In this document: piece by piece, positions 1-8,153 of the stretch
Numbering within the stretch: the first letter of the stretch is position 1
How the letters are laid out: every line of letters begins with the position of its first letter
Assembly: GCA_946498245.1 (NCBI GenBank)
Contig: CAMMNN010000015.1
Coordinates: 1 to 64,000, forward strand
Direction of reading: 5' to 3'
Source of the DNA: an uncultured Clostridium sp.
GTDB taxonomy: Bacteria > Bacillota > Clostridia > Lachnospirales > Lachnospiraceae
DNA: 64,000 bases
Translations under genes and position numbers: made by a program
Notes under the pieces: generated by a model
Database searches by the model: none
What the model was told of the DNA's origin: nothing
What the model saw: the letters and a program-made list of their open reading frames with translations, nothing else

Positions 1-5
1 CCAAT

Positions 6-347
6 TCATTCACTCTCATGCTCACTACCTCCTATCAGTTTCATTTGTTTCCCCATTTCTTTTGCAAACCCTTCATCCAAAACGGCCAGAGATGCCCGCA
101 TCTCTTTGCCTATAGCGCGGCCTAATTCTTCTTTTCCTCCGAATATGCAAAGTGGAACGTTATAGTAAGTACACATATTAGTAAACATCTTTTTCGTATT
201 ATCCGATGCTTCTTCCGCTACAATGACCAGTCTGGCTTTTTTCCCTTTTACGGCCTTTTCCGTGGAAAATTCCCCGCTTGCGATCTTTCCCGCTTTGGTT
301 GCCAGTCCCATCAGATTCAGAACCTTCTGTCTGCTATCCAAGCTCAT
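6..347 (-). CDS. ylxQ: L7Ae/L30e-family RNA-binding protein YlxQ
   Basis: A small (113 aa) ribosomal L7Ae/L30e-like protein, a family that binds kink-turn RNA. The fold is suggested by the opening NLMGLATKAGKIASGE, the lysine-rich stretch after it, and the LVIVAEEASDNTKK strand-helix, all typical of this family. An upstream in-frame codon at 371 exists, but the start at 347 (MSLDSRQKV) begins at the conserved part. It overlaps the end of ylxR by 14 bases, so the two are probably translationally coupled. It is the fourth gene of rimP-nusA-ylxR-ylxQ, and infB is expected just off the left edge. The precise cellular role of YlxQ is not well established. Confidence 0.88.
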   Translation of the reverse strand: MSLDSRQKVLNLMGLATKAGKIASGEFSTEKAVKGKKARLVIVAEEASDNTKKMFTNMCTYYNVPLCIFGGKEELGRAIGKEMRASLAVLDEGFAKEMGKQMKLIGGSEHESE

Positions 348-606
348 CCATCTCCTTTTCCAGAGCCTCATATACCGCTTTCGGAATGGCCATTTTAAAG
401 GAACGCTCCAATCCCTTTCCCTTTACCGCTTTCTGAAAGCACTCTTTGGAAGGACAGAGGTAAGCTCCCCGGCCGTTTTTCCGCCCTGTGGCGTCTACGG
501 TAAACTCGCCTTCCGGCGTCTTTAATATCCGAATCATTTCTTTTTTATTTTTGCTTTCGCCGCAGCCGATGCATTGTCTTAAAGGCACTTTTTTTGCTGT
601 ACTCAC
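334..606 (-). CDS. ylxR: YlxR (DUF448) RNA-binding protein
   Basis: A 90 aa basic protein of the YlxR/DUF448 family. It has the N-terminal RQCIGCGESKNKKEMIRI segment and the family signature GRKNGRGAYLCPSKECF near residues 41-57. Members bind RNA, and the Bacillus homologue has been linked to RNase P modulation (established knowledge, from memory). It lies 29 bases downstream of nusA in the conserved rimP-nusA-ylxR-ylxQ order, which makes the assignment firm. Confidence 0.93.
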   Translation of the reverse strand: MSTAKKVPLRQCIGCGESKNKKEMIRILKTPEGEFTVDATGRKNGRGAYLCPSKECFQKAVKGKGLERSFKMAIPKAVYEALEKEMDELG

Positions 607-635
607 TTCATCACTCCTTGCTATTCCTGACAGCG

Positions 636-1829
636 TTATTCAGTTTCCGGGTATTCTCCAACCTCTGCCTGATAGTCTTCCTGATATTCTTCCTGGTAGC
701 CGTCTTCCGTTTCCTCTGCGTCTTCCTGGTACCCGTTTTCCATTTCTTCCATGTCTTCCTGGTATTCAATTCCCATTTCTTCGAATAAACCGGACTCTCT
801 GGCCTGGGTTTCGCTCTTAATGTCAATCTTGTAGCCTGTCAGACGGGCGGCAAGGCGGGCGTTCTGTCCTTCTTTGCCGATAGCCAGGGACAATTGGTAA
901 TCCGGAACGATTACCTGAGCTTCTCTCTCTTCCTCATCCGCCACAACGCAGATAACCTTGGCGGGACTTAAAGCATTTTCGATTAAATATGCCGCATTGT
1001 CGTCCCAATTGATAATGTCAATTTTTTCTCCCCGCAGTTCGTTGACTACAGCGTTTACACGGGCTCCATTTAAGCCCACGCAGGCTCCTACGGGATCTAC
1101 ATTGGCATCATGGGAACAAACGGCGATCTTCGTTCTGGATCCCGCTTCTCTGGCAATGGCCTTTATCTCTACGGTTCCGTCTCTTACCTCTGCCACCTCA
1201 GATTCAAAGAGGCGCTTTACCAGATCCGGATGGGTTCTGGAAACGGAAACTCTGGGGCCTTTGGGGGTGTCTTTTACTTCCAGAATATAAACTTTTATTC
1301 TCTCCGTAGGCCTTAAAATCTCGCCCTTTACCTGCTCGCTTTCATTTAAGATAGCGTCTACGCGGCCCAGATTGATGCTGATATTGCGGCCCAGATTCTT
1401 CTGGACAATACCCGTCACCACATCCTTTTCCTTGCTGTAGTAATCATTGTACAGCACTTTCCGTTCTTCCTCCCGAATCTTCTGGAGAATTACGTTTTTT
1501 GCATTCTGGGTGGCAATCCGGCCGAAATTCTTAGATTCAATGGGAACCTGGACAATGTCTCCCACCACATATCTGGGATCCTTCATACGGGCTTCCGCCA
1601 GGGAAATCTGCATCATGGAGTCTTCCACTTCCTCCACGACCTCTTTCTCTGCGTAAACAGAAAAGTCACAGGTTTCCGGGTTGATTGTAACCTTTACATT
1701 GTCCGCCTTTCCGAAGTGGTTTTTGCAGGCTGTAAGCAGCGAATTTTCAATTGCCTCCAGCAGCACGTCCTTGCTGATATTTTTCTCTTTTTCCAGCATC
1801 TCCAGCGCCAATAAAAGTTCCTTATTCAT
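636..1829 (-). CDS. nusA: Transcription termination/antitermination factor NusA
   Basis: A 397 aa NusA that binds RNA polymerase and nascent RNA and modulates pausing, termination and antitermination. The N-terminal domain begins MNKELLLALEMLEKEKNISK. An S1 domain follows (about residues 130-200, KDVVTGIVQKNLGRNISINLG), then KH1 and KH2 (about 220-345, with SHDANVDPVGACVG and the second GxxG at IGKEGQNARLAARLTG). The last about 45 residues are an acidic tail with GYQED-like repeats, with no proteobacterial-type AR domains. A good AGGAGG site precedes the ATG. It is second in the rimP operon. Confidence 0.97.
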   Translation of the reverse strand: MNKELLLALEMLEKEKNISKDVLLEAIENSLLTACKNHFGKADNVKVTINPETCDFSVYAEKEVVEEVEDSMMQISLAEARMKDPRYVVGDIVQVPIESKNFGRIATQNAKNVILQKIREEERKVLYNDYYSKEKDVVTGIVQKNLGRNISINLGRVDAILNESEQVKGEILRPTERIKVYILEVKDTPKGPRVSVSRTHPDLVKRLFESEVAEVRDGTVEIKAIAREAGSRTKIAVCSHDANVDPVGACVGLNGARVNAVVNELRGEKIDIINWDDNAAYLIENALSPAKVICVVADEEEREAQVIVPDYQLSLAIGKEGQNARLAARLTGYKIDIKSETQARESGLFEEMGIEYQEDMEEMENGYQEDAEETEDGYQEEYQEDYQAEVGEYPETE

Positions 1830-1856
1830 GATTATCCTCCTAACGCTCCTTCTCCA

Positions 1857-2324
1857 TTAAAAATCAAAAGCTAATCGAATTAATGCAATTCCCGGACGGT
1901 CAAATGTCATTTCGCTTCCATCTTCCAGCCCGATTGTGACGGTATCTTTATCATATGCCTTCAGCACCCCGGTATAGTCCTTCTGCTTTTCCAGAGGCTT
2001 ATACAGCTTTATATCCACTTCTTTTCCAATGCTTCTGGCAAAATCCTTTTCCTTTTTCAGCGGCCTTCCCAGTCCCGGAGAGCTGACCTCTAAAATGTAG
2101 CTGTCCTCAATAAAGTCTTCTTGATCCAGCCAATCCCCCAGCCTGCGGTTAATGACTTCGCAGTCGTCTACGGTAATTCCGCCTTCTTTATCAATATAAG
2201 CCCTCAGATACCAGGTTCCGGCTTCTTTTACGTATTCTACATCCACCAGCTCAAATTGATACTCTTCCATCAGAGGAAGAAGAAACGCTTCGGTTTTCCC
2301 TTCGTACTGTTCTCTTCTGCTCAT
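1857..2324 (-). CDS. rimP: Ribosome maturation factor RimP
   Basis: A 155 aa RimP needed for maturation of the 30S subunit. Diagnostic segments are ELVDVEYVKEAGTWYLRAYIDKEGG, then VDDCEVINRRLGDWLDQED and YILEVSSPGLGRPLKKEKDF. The C-terminal Sm-like barrel contains DYTGVLKAYDKDTVTI. The start has a clear GGGGAGG site eight bases upstream. It is the first gene of the nusA operon, with a consensus promoter at 2428-2456. Confidence 0.96.
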   Translation of the reverse strand: MSRREQYEGKTEAFLLPLMEEYQFELVDVEYVKEAGTWYLRAYIDKEGGITVDDCEVINRRLGDWLDQEDFIEDSYILEVSSPGLGRPLKKEKDFARSIGKEVDIKLYKPLEKQKDYTGVLKAYDKDTVTIGLEDGSEMTFDRPGIALIRLAFDF

Positions 2325-2370
2325 CTCTGCACCTCCCCTTTCTATTCTCTGCGTTTTTTCCTAACATAAC

Positions 2371-2400
2371 GGAAAGAGTGGACTCTCGCCCACTCTTTCT
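2371..2400 (-). promoter_or_regulatory. Leader hairpin upstream of rimP
   Basis: A perfect 10-bp stem (GAAAGAGTGG pairs with CCACTCTTTC across a seven-base loop). It sits about 20 bases after the predicted start of transcription and about 50 bases before the rimP ribosome binding site. There is no strong U-tract after it, so it may be a stability or regulatory element of the rimP-nusA leader. It might also serve as a weak terminator for the SIR2 gene upstream. Confidence 0.5.
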
Positions 2401-2427
2401 GTCAACTGTCATCTTGTTCTCCGTCAT

Positions 2428-2456
2428 ACTATAACACTTTTCTTATTAAAATGCAA
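2428..2456 (-). promoter_or_regulatory. Promoter of the rimP-nusA operon
   Basis: Reads TTGCAT, 17 bases, TATAGT on the minus strand, close to the sigma-A consensus. It lies 104 bases upstream of the rimP start and inside the gap after the SIR2 gene, so the housekeeping operon need not depend on transcription from the neighbouring defence-like gene. Confidence 0.65.
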
Positions 2457-2485
2457 GCATTATTTTTGTGTTGTGGTTTCAAGGT

Positions 2486-4828
2486 TTAAATCCCCGTATC
2501 TGCGGCTCCTATAAGCTGCTGCCCTTCAACCTGATTGATTATTTCTGTCAATTTTCGATCATATTGCCTCGTATATTTTGACATAACGTCTCCGTTTTTT
2601 ATAATCTCGTCCAACCATAATCTGGCTTTTCTGATGTATTGATAATCGCCGTCCATCTCGAAAATATCAATAGCGAACTCCGCAAAGCGGTTTGTGTGAT
2701 AAACTTTCCTCTTATCATTATAATAGCACTGCTCTAAGATCTGCATTGCTTCATTCCGTTTTTGCTTCCCTGTTAAGTTCTTTTCGTTTCTGTTGGCCTC
2801 AAATAGTATTATGGCGCTGGTATTTTTAATGCTGAAATTATTGGGTTTCTGGCGAAGCGCCTTATCTATGTCGGCAAAAGCCTCTTTAAATTGTCCTAAG
2901 TAAGCCCGACATAGCGCCCACTGCTGTAGTGTATATGGATTTTGATCGTACTCATAAAGCTCGGCGTAAATTTCATTGGCTTGATTTCCAAACAGTGTAT
3001 AGTATATTTTTGCGTCATATGCACTGCGTTTAAATAAGTGGTATTGATAAATCTTAAACGCAGATACTTTCCTATGGAACTTCCTAATAACATCAGCGTA
3101 TGCATTGCGTAAGTCTTTTACTTCGCCAAATATTCTTTTACAATGGTACAAAAACAGTTTCGACCTAATATCGTAATAATCCTGATCGTCTAAACAAGCG
3201 TCAACGGAAACATCTAACTCCCGCAGCAGACCATTTGCTTCATTGACGTATCGTTTCGTATCTTCATACGTACTGCAGTCAAAATAAGAAAATAAAATAT
3301 CTGTTGACAGTGCAGAATTATTTCCAGACAGGTAACTTGCAAGAGCAACCGTTTCAAATGCCTGTTGATTGCGCTGCAGCACCTTTTCCAGCAATTGCTT
3401 TACTCTGTGCATTCCCATAGAATTTGATATATTTTTCAGCATCATTTCCAATACTGAAAACCGTTCATTTTCATTGTCTTTATATTTAAATACTGTCTGT
3501 CTAATAGAACTGTCAATGGAATTATAAAATCTTCGGGCCTGATCCTGGGTAAGATCAGCCAGATACATCTGTTTCACCGCTAAACTGCCCAATAAATGTT
3601 TAGCAGCCTCGAAAGTATAGTCTGTCGACGTTGCCACGGTAAAAATGCCAGGTTCTTCTGCTAATAATTTGTACGCCAGCAAATTTTCCTCACAGTTATC
3701 AATAAAAATAACCGCCGGCGTCCCTTTCAAATTATTCAGTATATAGTTGCTTTTTTCTATGGTTAAATTTTCAACATATAATTTGTTGGAATTGTTAATT
3801 TTCAAAGCCAACTGCATCAAAGCGGTGGTCTTTCCGGAAAAATCTGTACCTATTAAAATAACATTTTTATTTTTCAAATGCTCATTATACACATCATTTA
3901 CAATGTCCAATTCTACAGCCTGCTTCGTCAGAACGGAATACCACTGCGTCGCACCCTTGATATAAAAGTCCGTTGCCGGGACTGCTGGAACCTGGGTGAT
4001 TGTCGGAATAAAATACTTTTCCAGTTTTTTGTTTCTTTTTATTTCTTTTAGCTCTTTCTCAGGTTCTTTCGCTGGAACGCACTTGTCAATCCAATCCAAC
4101 AGCTGCTCTGTATCTCCAAGAATCACATTGCAGCCCAGGCTCTGGAACAATTTTATCTGCTTCTCGCTTTCTGGCAGACATTGTACCCATATGTCCTGAG
4201 GCCCATATGCCAGCAGTTTTTGAACCATTTTCAATACGCCGCTGTCATGAAACCCATAGCCCCAGAAAAGAACAGGCTTATTTCTCAGTTTCATAGCCAC
4301 TTCCTGGAATAAATCGCTGTTAGCCTGATCAACGACTGCTAAATCAAATTTGCCGAAATACAGCTTTTTTTCCTTATTCATCACTTCGCCGTGCAAAGGG
4401 ATAAAGCAAAGTTCCGCCTGATCTTTTCGAACCGCCCCATAATACGTCAGGCTTTTCAGGTAATACCTTCCCTCTGCTTCCACAGACAAATGAATAATAT
4501 TATCAATATTCGTTGTAATATATGAAAGCAGTTTTATTTTATTCAAGATGAGGTATTTGAGATTGATTTTCTCAACACGAAATTTTTCCCTCAAAAAGCT
4601 GTCCAGCTCGTCTCCATCAGCTAAGGCGCATATTGCTTCCAGATCGCTTCCAAATACTTCGTATGACAATCCGAATCTCTCGCATATCTCCGGGCATAAT
4701 TCGTCCCCTGTCGGAAGCTTTTTCCCATCCTCGTCCGGCAGACACGAAAATCCTGCTCCTGTAAACAAATTGATTCCAGTTAAAAGCTTTTCTTTAAACA
4801 AATCTATTCTGCCAATCTCTATGTCCAT
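2486..4828 (-). CDS. SIR2-NTPase-TPR protein, probable anti-phage NADase
   Basis: A 780 aa multidomain protein. Residues 1-250 are a SIR2-like fold: LFTGAGFS (about 21-28, NAD binding), TTNID (105-109), PLHGE with the likely catalytic histidine (144-148), and GYGFHDSG (190-197). A P-loop NTPase follows, with Walker A GTDFSGKTT (327-335) and Walker B AVIFIDNCEE (372-381), arranged as in STAND-type signal NTPases. The C-terminal part is helical with TPR-like repeats (LCRAYLGQFKEAFADIDKAL). This layout resembles SIR2-STAND defence proteins (Avs5-like), in which NAD cleavage is released after phage sensing. The function is inference; the domains are seen. The ATG at 4828 has a GGGGGA site, better than an upstream TTG at 4864. 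It is AT-rich compared with both flanks, suggesting acquisition. Confidence 0.8.
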   Translation of the reverse strand: MDIEIGRIDLFKEKLLTGINLFTGAGFSCLPDEDGKKLPTGDELCPEICERFGLSYEVFGSDLEAICALADGDELDSFLREKFRVEKINLKYLILNKIKLLSYITTNIDNIIHLSVEAEGRYYLKSLTYYGAVRKDQAELCFIPLHGEVMNKEKKLYFGKFDLAVVDQANSDLFQEVAMKLRNKPVLFWGYGFHDSGVLKMVQKLLAYGPQDIWVQCLPESEKQIKLFQSLGCNVILGDTEQLLDWIDKCVPAKEPEKELKEIKRNKKLEKYFIPTITQVPAVPATDFYIKGATQWYSVLTKQAVELDIVNDVYNEHLKNKNVILIGTDFSGKTTALMQLALKINNSNKLYVENLTIEKSNYILNNLKGTPAVIFIDNCEENLLAYKLLAEEPGIFTVATSTDYTFEAAKHLLGSLAVKQMYLADLTQDQARRFYNSIDSSIRQTVFKYKDNENERFSVLEMMLKNISNSMGMHRVKQLLEKVLQRNQQAFETVALASYLSGNNSALSTDILFSYFDCSTYEDTKRYVNEANGLLRELDVSVDACLDDQDYYDIRSKLFLYHCKRIFGEVKDLRNAYADVIRKFHRKVSAFKIYQYHLFKRSAYDAKIYYTLFGNQANEIYAELYEYDQNPYTLQQWALCRAYLGQFKEAFADIDKALRQKPNNFSIKNTSAIILFEANRNEKNLTGKQKRNEAMQILEQCYYNDKRKVYHTNRFAEFAIDIFEMDGDYQYIRKARLWLDEIIKNGDVMSKYTRQYDRKLTEIINQVEGQQLIGAADTGI

Positions 4829-4852
4829 AATCTGTTCCCCCTTCCCCTTCCC

Positions 4853-4881
4853 ATTATAAAACAAACTTGCTCCACTTTCCA
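4853..4881 (-). promoter_or_regulatory. Possible promoter of the SIR2 gene
   Basis: TGGAAA, 17 bases, TATAAT on the minus strand. The -10 is perfect and the -35 matches four of six. It would give a very short leader that still contains the GGGGGA ribosome binding site. Confidence 0.4.
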
Positions 4882-5077
4882 GTCCTTTGTATTCTCTATC
4901 CGTTGTTCCTCAAAATACGACATTTTTTCAGAAAATATATTCCATCGTCTTGTAGCATTTTCCAAAATATGGTATTCTAAAGACAGGAAATACCAAAATT
5001 TTTCATTCCTTTAGAGCTCACTTTCAATCTTTTGTTGCCATAATATATGGGCCAAACCCTATCCTGAGGCCCAAAAA

Positions 5078-5111
5078 CCTCCTGAAAGCCCCCACTTTCA
5101 GGAGGTTTTTT
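5078..5111 (+). terminator. Intrinsic terminator in the intergenic space
   Basis: An 11-bp perfect stem, CCTCCTGAAAG with CTTTCAGGAGG, followed by six T. It reads on the plus strand, where no protein gene ends. It must therefore close a short non-coding transcript or act as an attenuator in the leader of the ABC transporter genes that start at 5275. Confidence 0.7.
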
Positions 5112-5274
5112 CTATACTAGCAAAGGCCTCGTCACGCTAATGCGTGAAAGTCTTTCTCTAGTATAGAAACACTCCGTGGGATACGCACGATGTGCGAAGG
5201 AAAGCGGCCATAAAACACCTTTTGCCTTTCCTGTCATATTATAAAACATAATCTTAACCATGGGAGGTCTAATG

Positions 5275-6081
5275 ATGCCCCCAAAGCTGAAACTTGACCG
5301 GGTCAAATGTTCCTATCACCGCCCTGAAGGGGAAACTCTGGCCCTTTCTAATATCAGTTTTACCGTTTCCCCCGGAGAATTTCTGGCTGTCGTCGGCCCC
5401 TCCGGATGCGGCAAATCCACCCTGCTGTCCCTTATTTGCGGACTGATTCCTCCCGATGAAGGAAGTATTCTTTTAGATGGTTCCCCCATTCAGTCTCCCG
5501 GCGCTCAGGGCCGTATCGGTTATATGCTGCAAAAGGATCACCTCTTTGAATGGCGTTCCATCCTTTCCAATGCGTTTCTGGGTCCTGAGCTGCTTCACTC
5601 CCTGACGCCGTCCTGCAAGGAAGAAATTGAAGCCATGCTGGATACCTATGGCCTCGGGGCCTTTAAACATTCCAGGCCGTCCCAGCTTTCCGGAGGAATG
5701 CGTCAGCGGGCGGCCCTTGTCCGCACTCTGGCCCTGAAACCGGAGCTGCTCCTTTTAGACGAGCCTTTTTCCGCGCTGGATTATCAGACAAGACTTTCTG
5801 TATGTGACGACATTAGTTCCATCATACGGAGCGCCGGAAAAACCGCAGTTTTAGTCACCCACGATCTCTCTGAGGCCATCAGCATAGCCGACCGGGTCAT
5901 TGTGCTGACCAACAGGCCCGGACGGATTAAAACCATTGTGCCTATTACATTTGCTGCGGAAACCTCCTCCCCAAAAGGCGTTGGGGTCCGGCCCTTAGAG
6001 CGCCGGAATATGCCGGAGTTTTCCGCTTACTTTAATTTATTATGGAAGGAGCTGCAGTCCCATGAGCCGCGCCCAAACTGA
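5275..6081 (+). CDS. ABC transporter ATP-binding protein, NitT/TauT (SsuB-like) family
   Basis: A 268 aa ATPase subunit of an importer. Walker A GPSGCGKST (about 42-50), Q-loop LQKDHLFEW, signature LSGGMRQRAALVR, Walker B LLLLDEPFSALD and the switch histidine in VLVTHDLSEA are all present. The family (TauB, SsuB, ThiZ) takes up sulfonates, nitrate-like anions or pyrimidine precursors, and the substrate cannot be told here. Start choice: GGGAGGT at 5262-5268 favours ATG 5275 over 5272. It overlaps the permease gene by 20 bases. No substrate-binding protein gene lies nearby, which is odd for an importer. Confidence 0.88.
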   Translation: MPPKLKLDRVKCSYHRPEGETLALSNISFTVSPGEFLAVVGPSGCGKSTLLSLICGLIPPDEGSILLDGSPIQSPGAQGRIGYMLQKDHLFEWRSILSNAFLGPELLHSLTPSCKEEIEAMLDTYGLGAFKHSRPSQLSGGMRQRAALVRTLALKPELLLLDEPFSALDYQTRLSVCDDISSIIRSAGKTAVLVTHDLSEAISIADRVIVLTNRPGRIKTIVPITFAAETSSPKGVGVRPLERRNMPEFSAYFNLLWKELQSHEPRPN

Positions 6082-6841
6082 ATATCTGGCCCGACGTTCC
6101 CGCCACCAAAAGCAGGTCCGGGTCTTTCGCGCTTTGCTTTTGCTCTTATTTCTGGCCCTGTGGGAGATTACGGCCAGCCTGGAGCTTATTGACAGCTTCA
6201 TTTTCAGTTCTCCCACTCTCATTGTATCCTGCCTTATCTCCATGGCTAAAAACGGCAGTCTGTTTTACCACACCGGCGTCACTCTCCTGGAAACCCTTTT
6301 AAGCTTTTCCCTGGTTATCGCTGTCAGTCTGGCGGCGGCCCTGCTGCTGTGGTCCAACAAAACTCTCTTTGAGATCCTGGAGCCTTTTCTGGTTATGCTC
6401 AACAGCCTTCCCAAATCGGCTCTCGCCCCCATACTCATTGTGTGGTTAGGCAATCAGATGCGGACCATTGTAATCGCCGCCATTTCCGTATCCCTTTTTG
6501 GAGCTATCCTGACTCTGTACACCGGCTTTTCCCAGACGGATCCCGATAAAATCAAGCTGATTTACTCTCTGGGCGGTTCCGGAAAAGACGTTCTGACAAA
6601 AGTGCTGCTGCCAGCCTCTGTCCCCCTGATTATCAGCAATATGAAGGTCAATGCCGGACTCTGTCTGGTAGGCGTCATTATCGGTGAGTTTCTCTCCAGC
6701 AAAGCCGGACTCGGTTACCTGATTATCTACTCTTCCCAGGTCTTTCAAATGACCTTAATGGTAACCTCTATTGTAATCCTCTGCCTGGTTTCCATGGTCT
6801 TATATCAGGCAATTACTCTTCTGGAAAAGAAAATCCGCTGA
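6062..6841 (+). CDS. ABC transporter permease, NitT/TauT (SsuC-like) family
   Basis: A 259 aa membrane protein with about six hydrophobic segments. The binding-protein-dependent permease EAA-like loop (YSLGGSGKDVLTKVLLPASVPLIISNMKVNAGLCLVGVI region) contacts the ATPase. It starts inside the end of the ATPase gene, with AAGGAG upstream of ATG 6062, so the two are coupled. As with its partner, the substrate is unknown and the solute-binding component is missing from the window. Confidence 0.87.
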   Translation: MSRAQTEYLARRSRHQKQVRVFRALLLLLFLALWEITASLELIDSFIFSSPTLIVSCLISMAKNGSLFYHTGVTLLETLLSFSLVIAVSLAAALLLWSNKTLFEILEPFLVMLNSLPKSALAPILIVWLGNQMRTIVIAAISVSLFGAILTLYTGFSQTDPDKIKLIYSLGGSGKDVLTKVLLPASVPLIISNMKVNAGLCLVGVIIGEFLSSKAGLGYLIIYSSQVFQMTLMVTSIVILCLVSMVLYQAITLLEKKIR

Positions 6842-6878
6842 TAGTATGGACCCCATTGCCATCAGCGGTTTTCTCCTC

Positions 6879-6917
6879 CTCCCTTACCTCCCGGCTGAAA
6901 GCCTGGAAGTAAGGGAG
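6879..6917. terminator. Hairpin between convergent genes
   Basis: CTCCCTTAC pairs with GTAAGGGAG, and further pairing is possible inside the loop. It lies between the convergent permease and zinc-ribbon genes and probably ends transcription, although the T-tract is poor. Confidence 0.45.
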
Positions 6918-6951
6918 TTCTATAAATTTTACCGGCTGCCGTCCTCCGGCT

Positions 6952-8004
6952 TTAAGGGGCGTCCAGTGAAATGGATATGCCGTCCTCTGTTCCCATGATC
7001 CAAAATATGTATCCCGGGAAATACTCCAGATACCCGTCTTCATTTTCCGCGTTTTCCAGTATCAGTTCTGACACGGTGTCTGCATACTGTTCCTCCCGGG
7101 GAAGATCCATTTCTTCTTCCAGAATTTCCGCCAAATGCCCGAAAATATCCGCGGCGGTTTCAGCGTCATAAAACCATCCGGACAGGCTGTGAAGCTCTCC
7201 GCTTACGGAGTCGCAGTCAACGGTAATAAATTCGTACTCTTCTTCATTATTCCCCTGAAATTCCCACCAGAGGATCCGGCTGTAATACGTCCAGGGGTTA
7301 TCGCTGCCTTCCTCCGGTTCCTCAATATAGGTTTCCTCTCCGCTTAGGATTTCTTCCTGAGTGCTGGCTTCCATTACAGACCATATGGCCGGCTCCACGG
7401 CTTCTATGTCCACTGGAAAATGATTCTTTCCCGTGCAGGCTCCCTCTCCAGCAAAGATCTCCTGGTCTAATTCGGCTTCCCAGGTTAAAATATCCTGCTC
7501 CAATTCCGTTTCCCCAGTGATACGCTCCGAGGCCAGTTCCGTCTCCCAAGTCTCCACAGCCTCTTCTTTGTAAGCAAAATTAGAGTAAAGCTCTCTGGCC
7601 GTTATGGAGAGAAAGGCAAGGCACACAATCATCCCCGGCAGCCATTTGGCCGCCCTTCCGCCGGAGTTTCCCTTCCTCTGGCGCTTTTTTCCTCCATTGT
7701 TTTTCTCAGCCGTTTTCCCGTAAAAAGCCTTTGCTTTCTTGTCTCCAGGAGACTTTTCCAGAGCTTTTTTTCTCTTTTCCGCTTTTGATTCCAGATCCAC
7801 TCCCTGAAATTTCTGGGGTTCCAGATCCGGTTCCTGTCCCGTTCTTTGAACCGCCGCCCCGCTGTACTCCCCTTCCTGGGGCCGCCGTTCATTTAAGTAA
7901 TATCCTATGTCCCAGGTTAAAGGATGGCGGACCATCCGACGGCAAAACGGACAGTAGTTTCCTTTCAGTTTCCCATCGCATATAGGACAAATTTTCTGCA
8001 TCAT
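6952..8004 (-). CDS. Zinc-ribbon, single-pass membrane protein of unknown function
   Basis: A 350 aa protein not recognised beyond its architecture. A four-cysteine zinc ribbon (CPICDGKLKGNYCPFC) sits at the very N-terminus. A charged, lysine-rich cytoplasmic linker follows, then one membrane segment (WLPGMIVCLAFLSITARELY, about residues 125-145) and an acidic, glutamate-rich external domain. A GGAGG site ten bases upstream selects ATG 8004 over the GTG at 8013, which lies on the site itself. It is convergent with the ABC permease and appears monocistronic. Confidence 0.75.
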   Translation of the reverse strand: MMQKICPICDGKLKGNYCPFCRRMVRHPLTWDIGYYLNERRPQEGEYSGAAVQRTGQEPDLEPQKFQGVDLESKAEKRKKALEKSPGDKKAKAFYGKTAEKNNGGKKRQRKGNSGGRAAKWLPGMIVCLAFLSITARELYSNFAYKEEAVETWETELASERITGETELEQDILTWEAELDQEIFAGEGACTGKNHFPVDIEAVEPAIWSVMEASTQEEILSGEETYIEEPEEGSDNPWTYYSRILWWEFQGNNEEEYEFITVDCDSVSGELHSLSGWFYDAETAADIFGHLAEILEEEMDLPREEQYADTVSELILENAENEDGYLEYFPGYIFWIMGTEDGISISLDAP

Positions 8005-8055
8005 AACAGTCACCCCTCCGGTTCAATATACAGCACGCAATGGTGCTGATTCTTG

Positions 8056-8083
8056 TTGCGTTTTTCCCAAGATATGTTATAAT
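8056..8083 (+). promoter_or_regulatory. Promoter of the EIIC-like permease gene
   Basis: TTGCGT, 16 bases, TATAAT. About 20 bases downstream is a 16-base palindrome (8104-8119, TTTGGC, four bases, GCCAAA) that could be an operator or a leader hairpin. Confidence 0.6.
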
Positions 8084-8153
8084 TTAGTGCGAATAACAAC
8101 TGCTTTGGCTAATGCCAAATGTGTGCACAATACTATATTTAAGGAGATTTTAT

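Larger units (their letters stand above)
4829..5274. other. Intergenic region with terminator and palindromic element
   Basis: No convincing protein gene. It holds a possible SIR2 promoter (4853-4881) and a weak plus-strand promoter-like pair (TTGTAG, 17 bases, TATTCT, ending near 4980). It also holds a plus-strand hairpin terminator at 5078-5111, an inverted repeat with arms TTCTATACTAG / CTAGTATAGAA around 5111-5167, and finally the ribosome binding site of the ABC ATPase. Confidence 0.6.

Noticed and set aside
5275..6841. Assigning the ABC genes to thiamine-precursor (ThiYXZ) uptake
   Set aside because: Same family, but no TPP riboswitch upstream, no ThiY-like binding protein and a separate distant thiamine operon. 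The substrate is left open.
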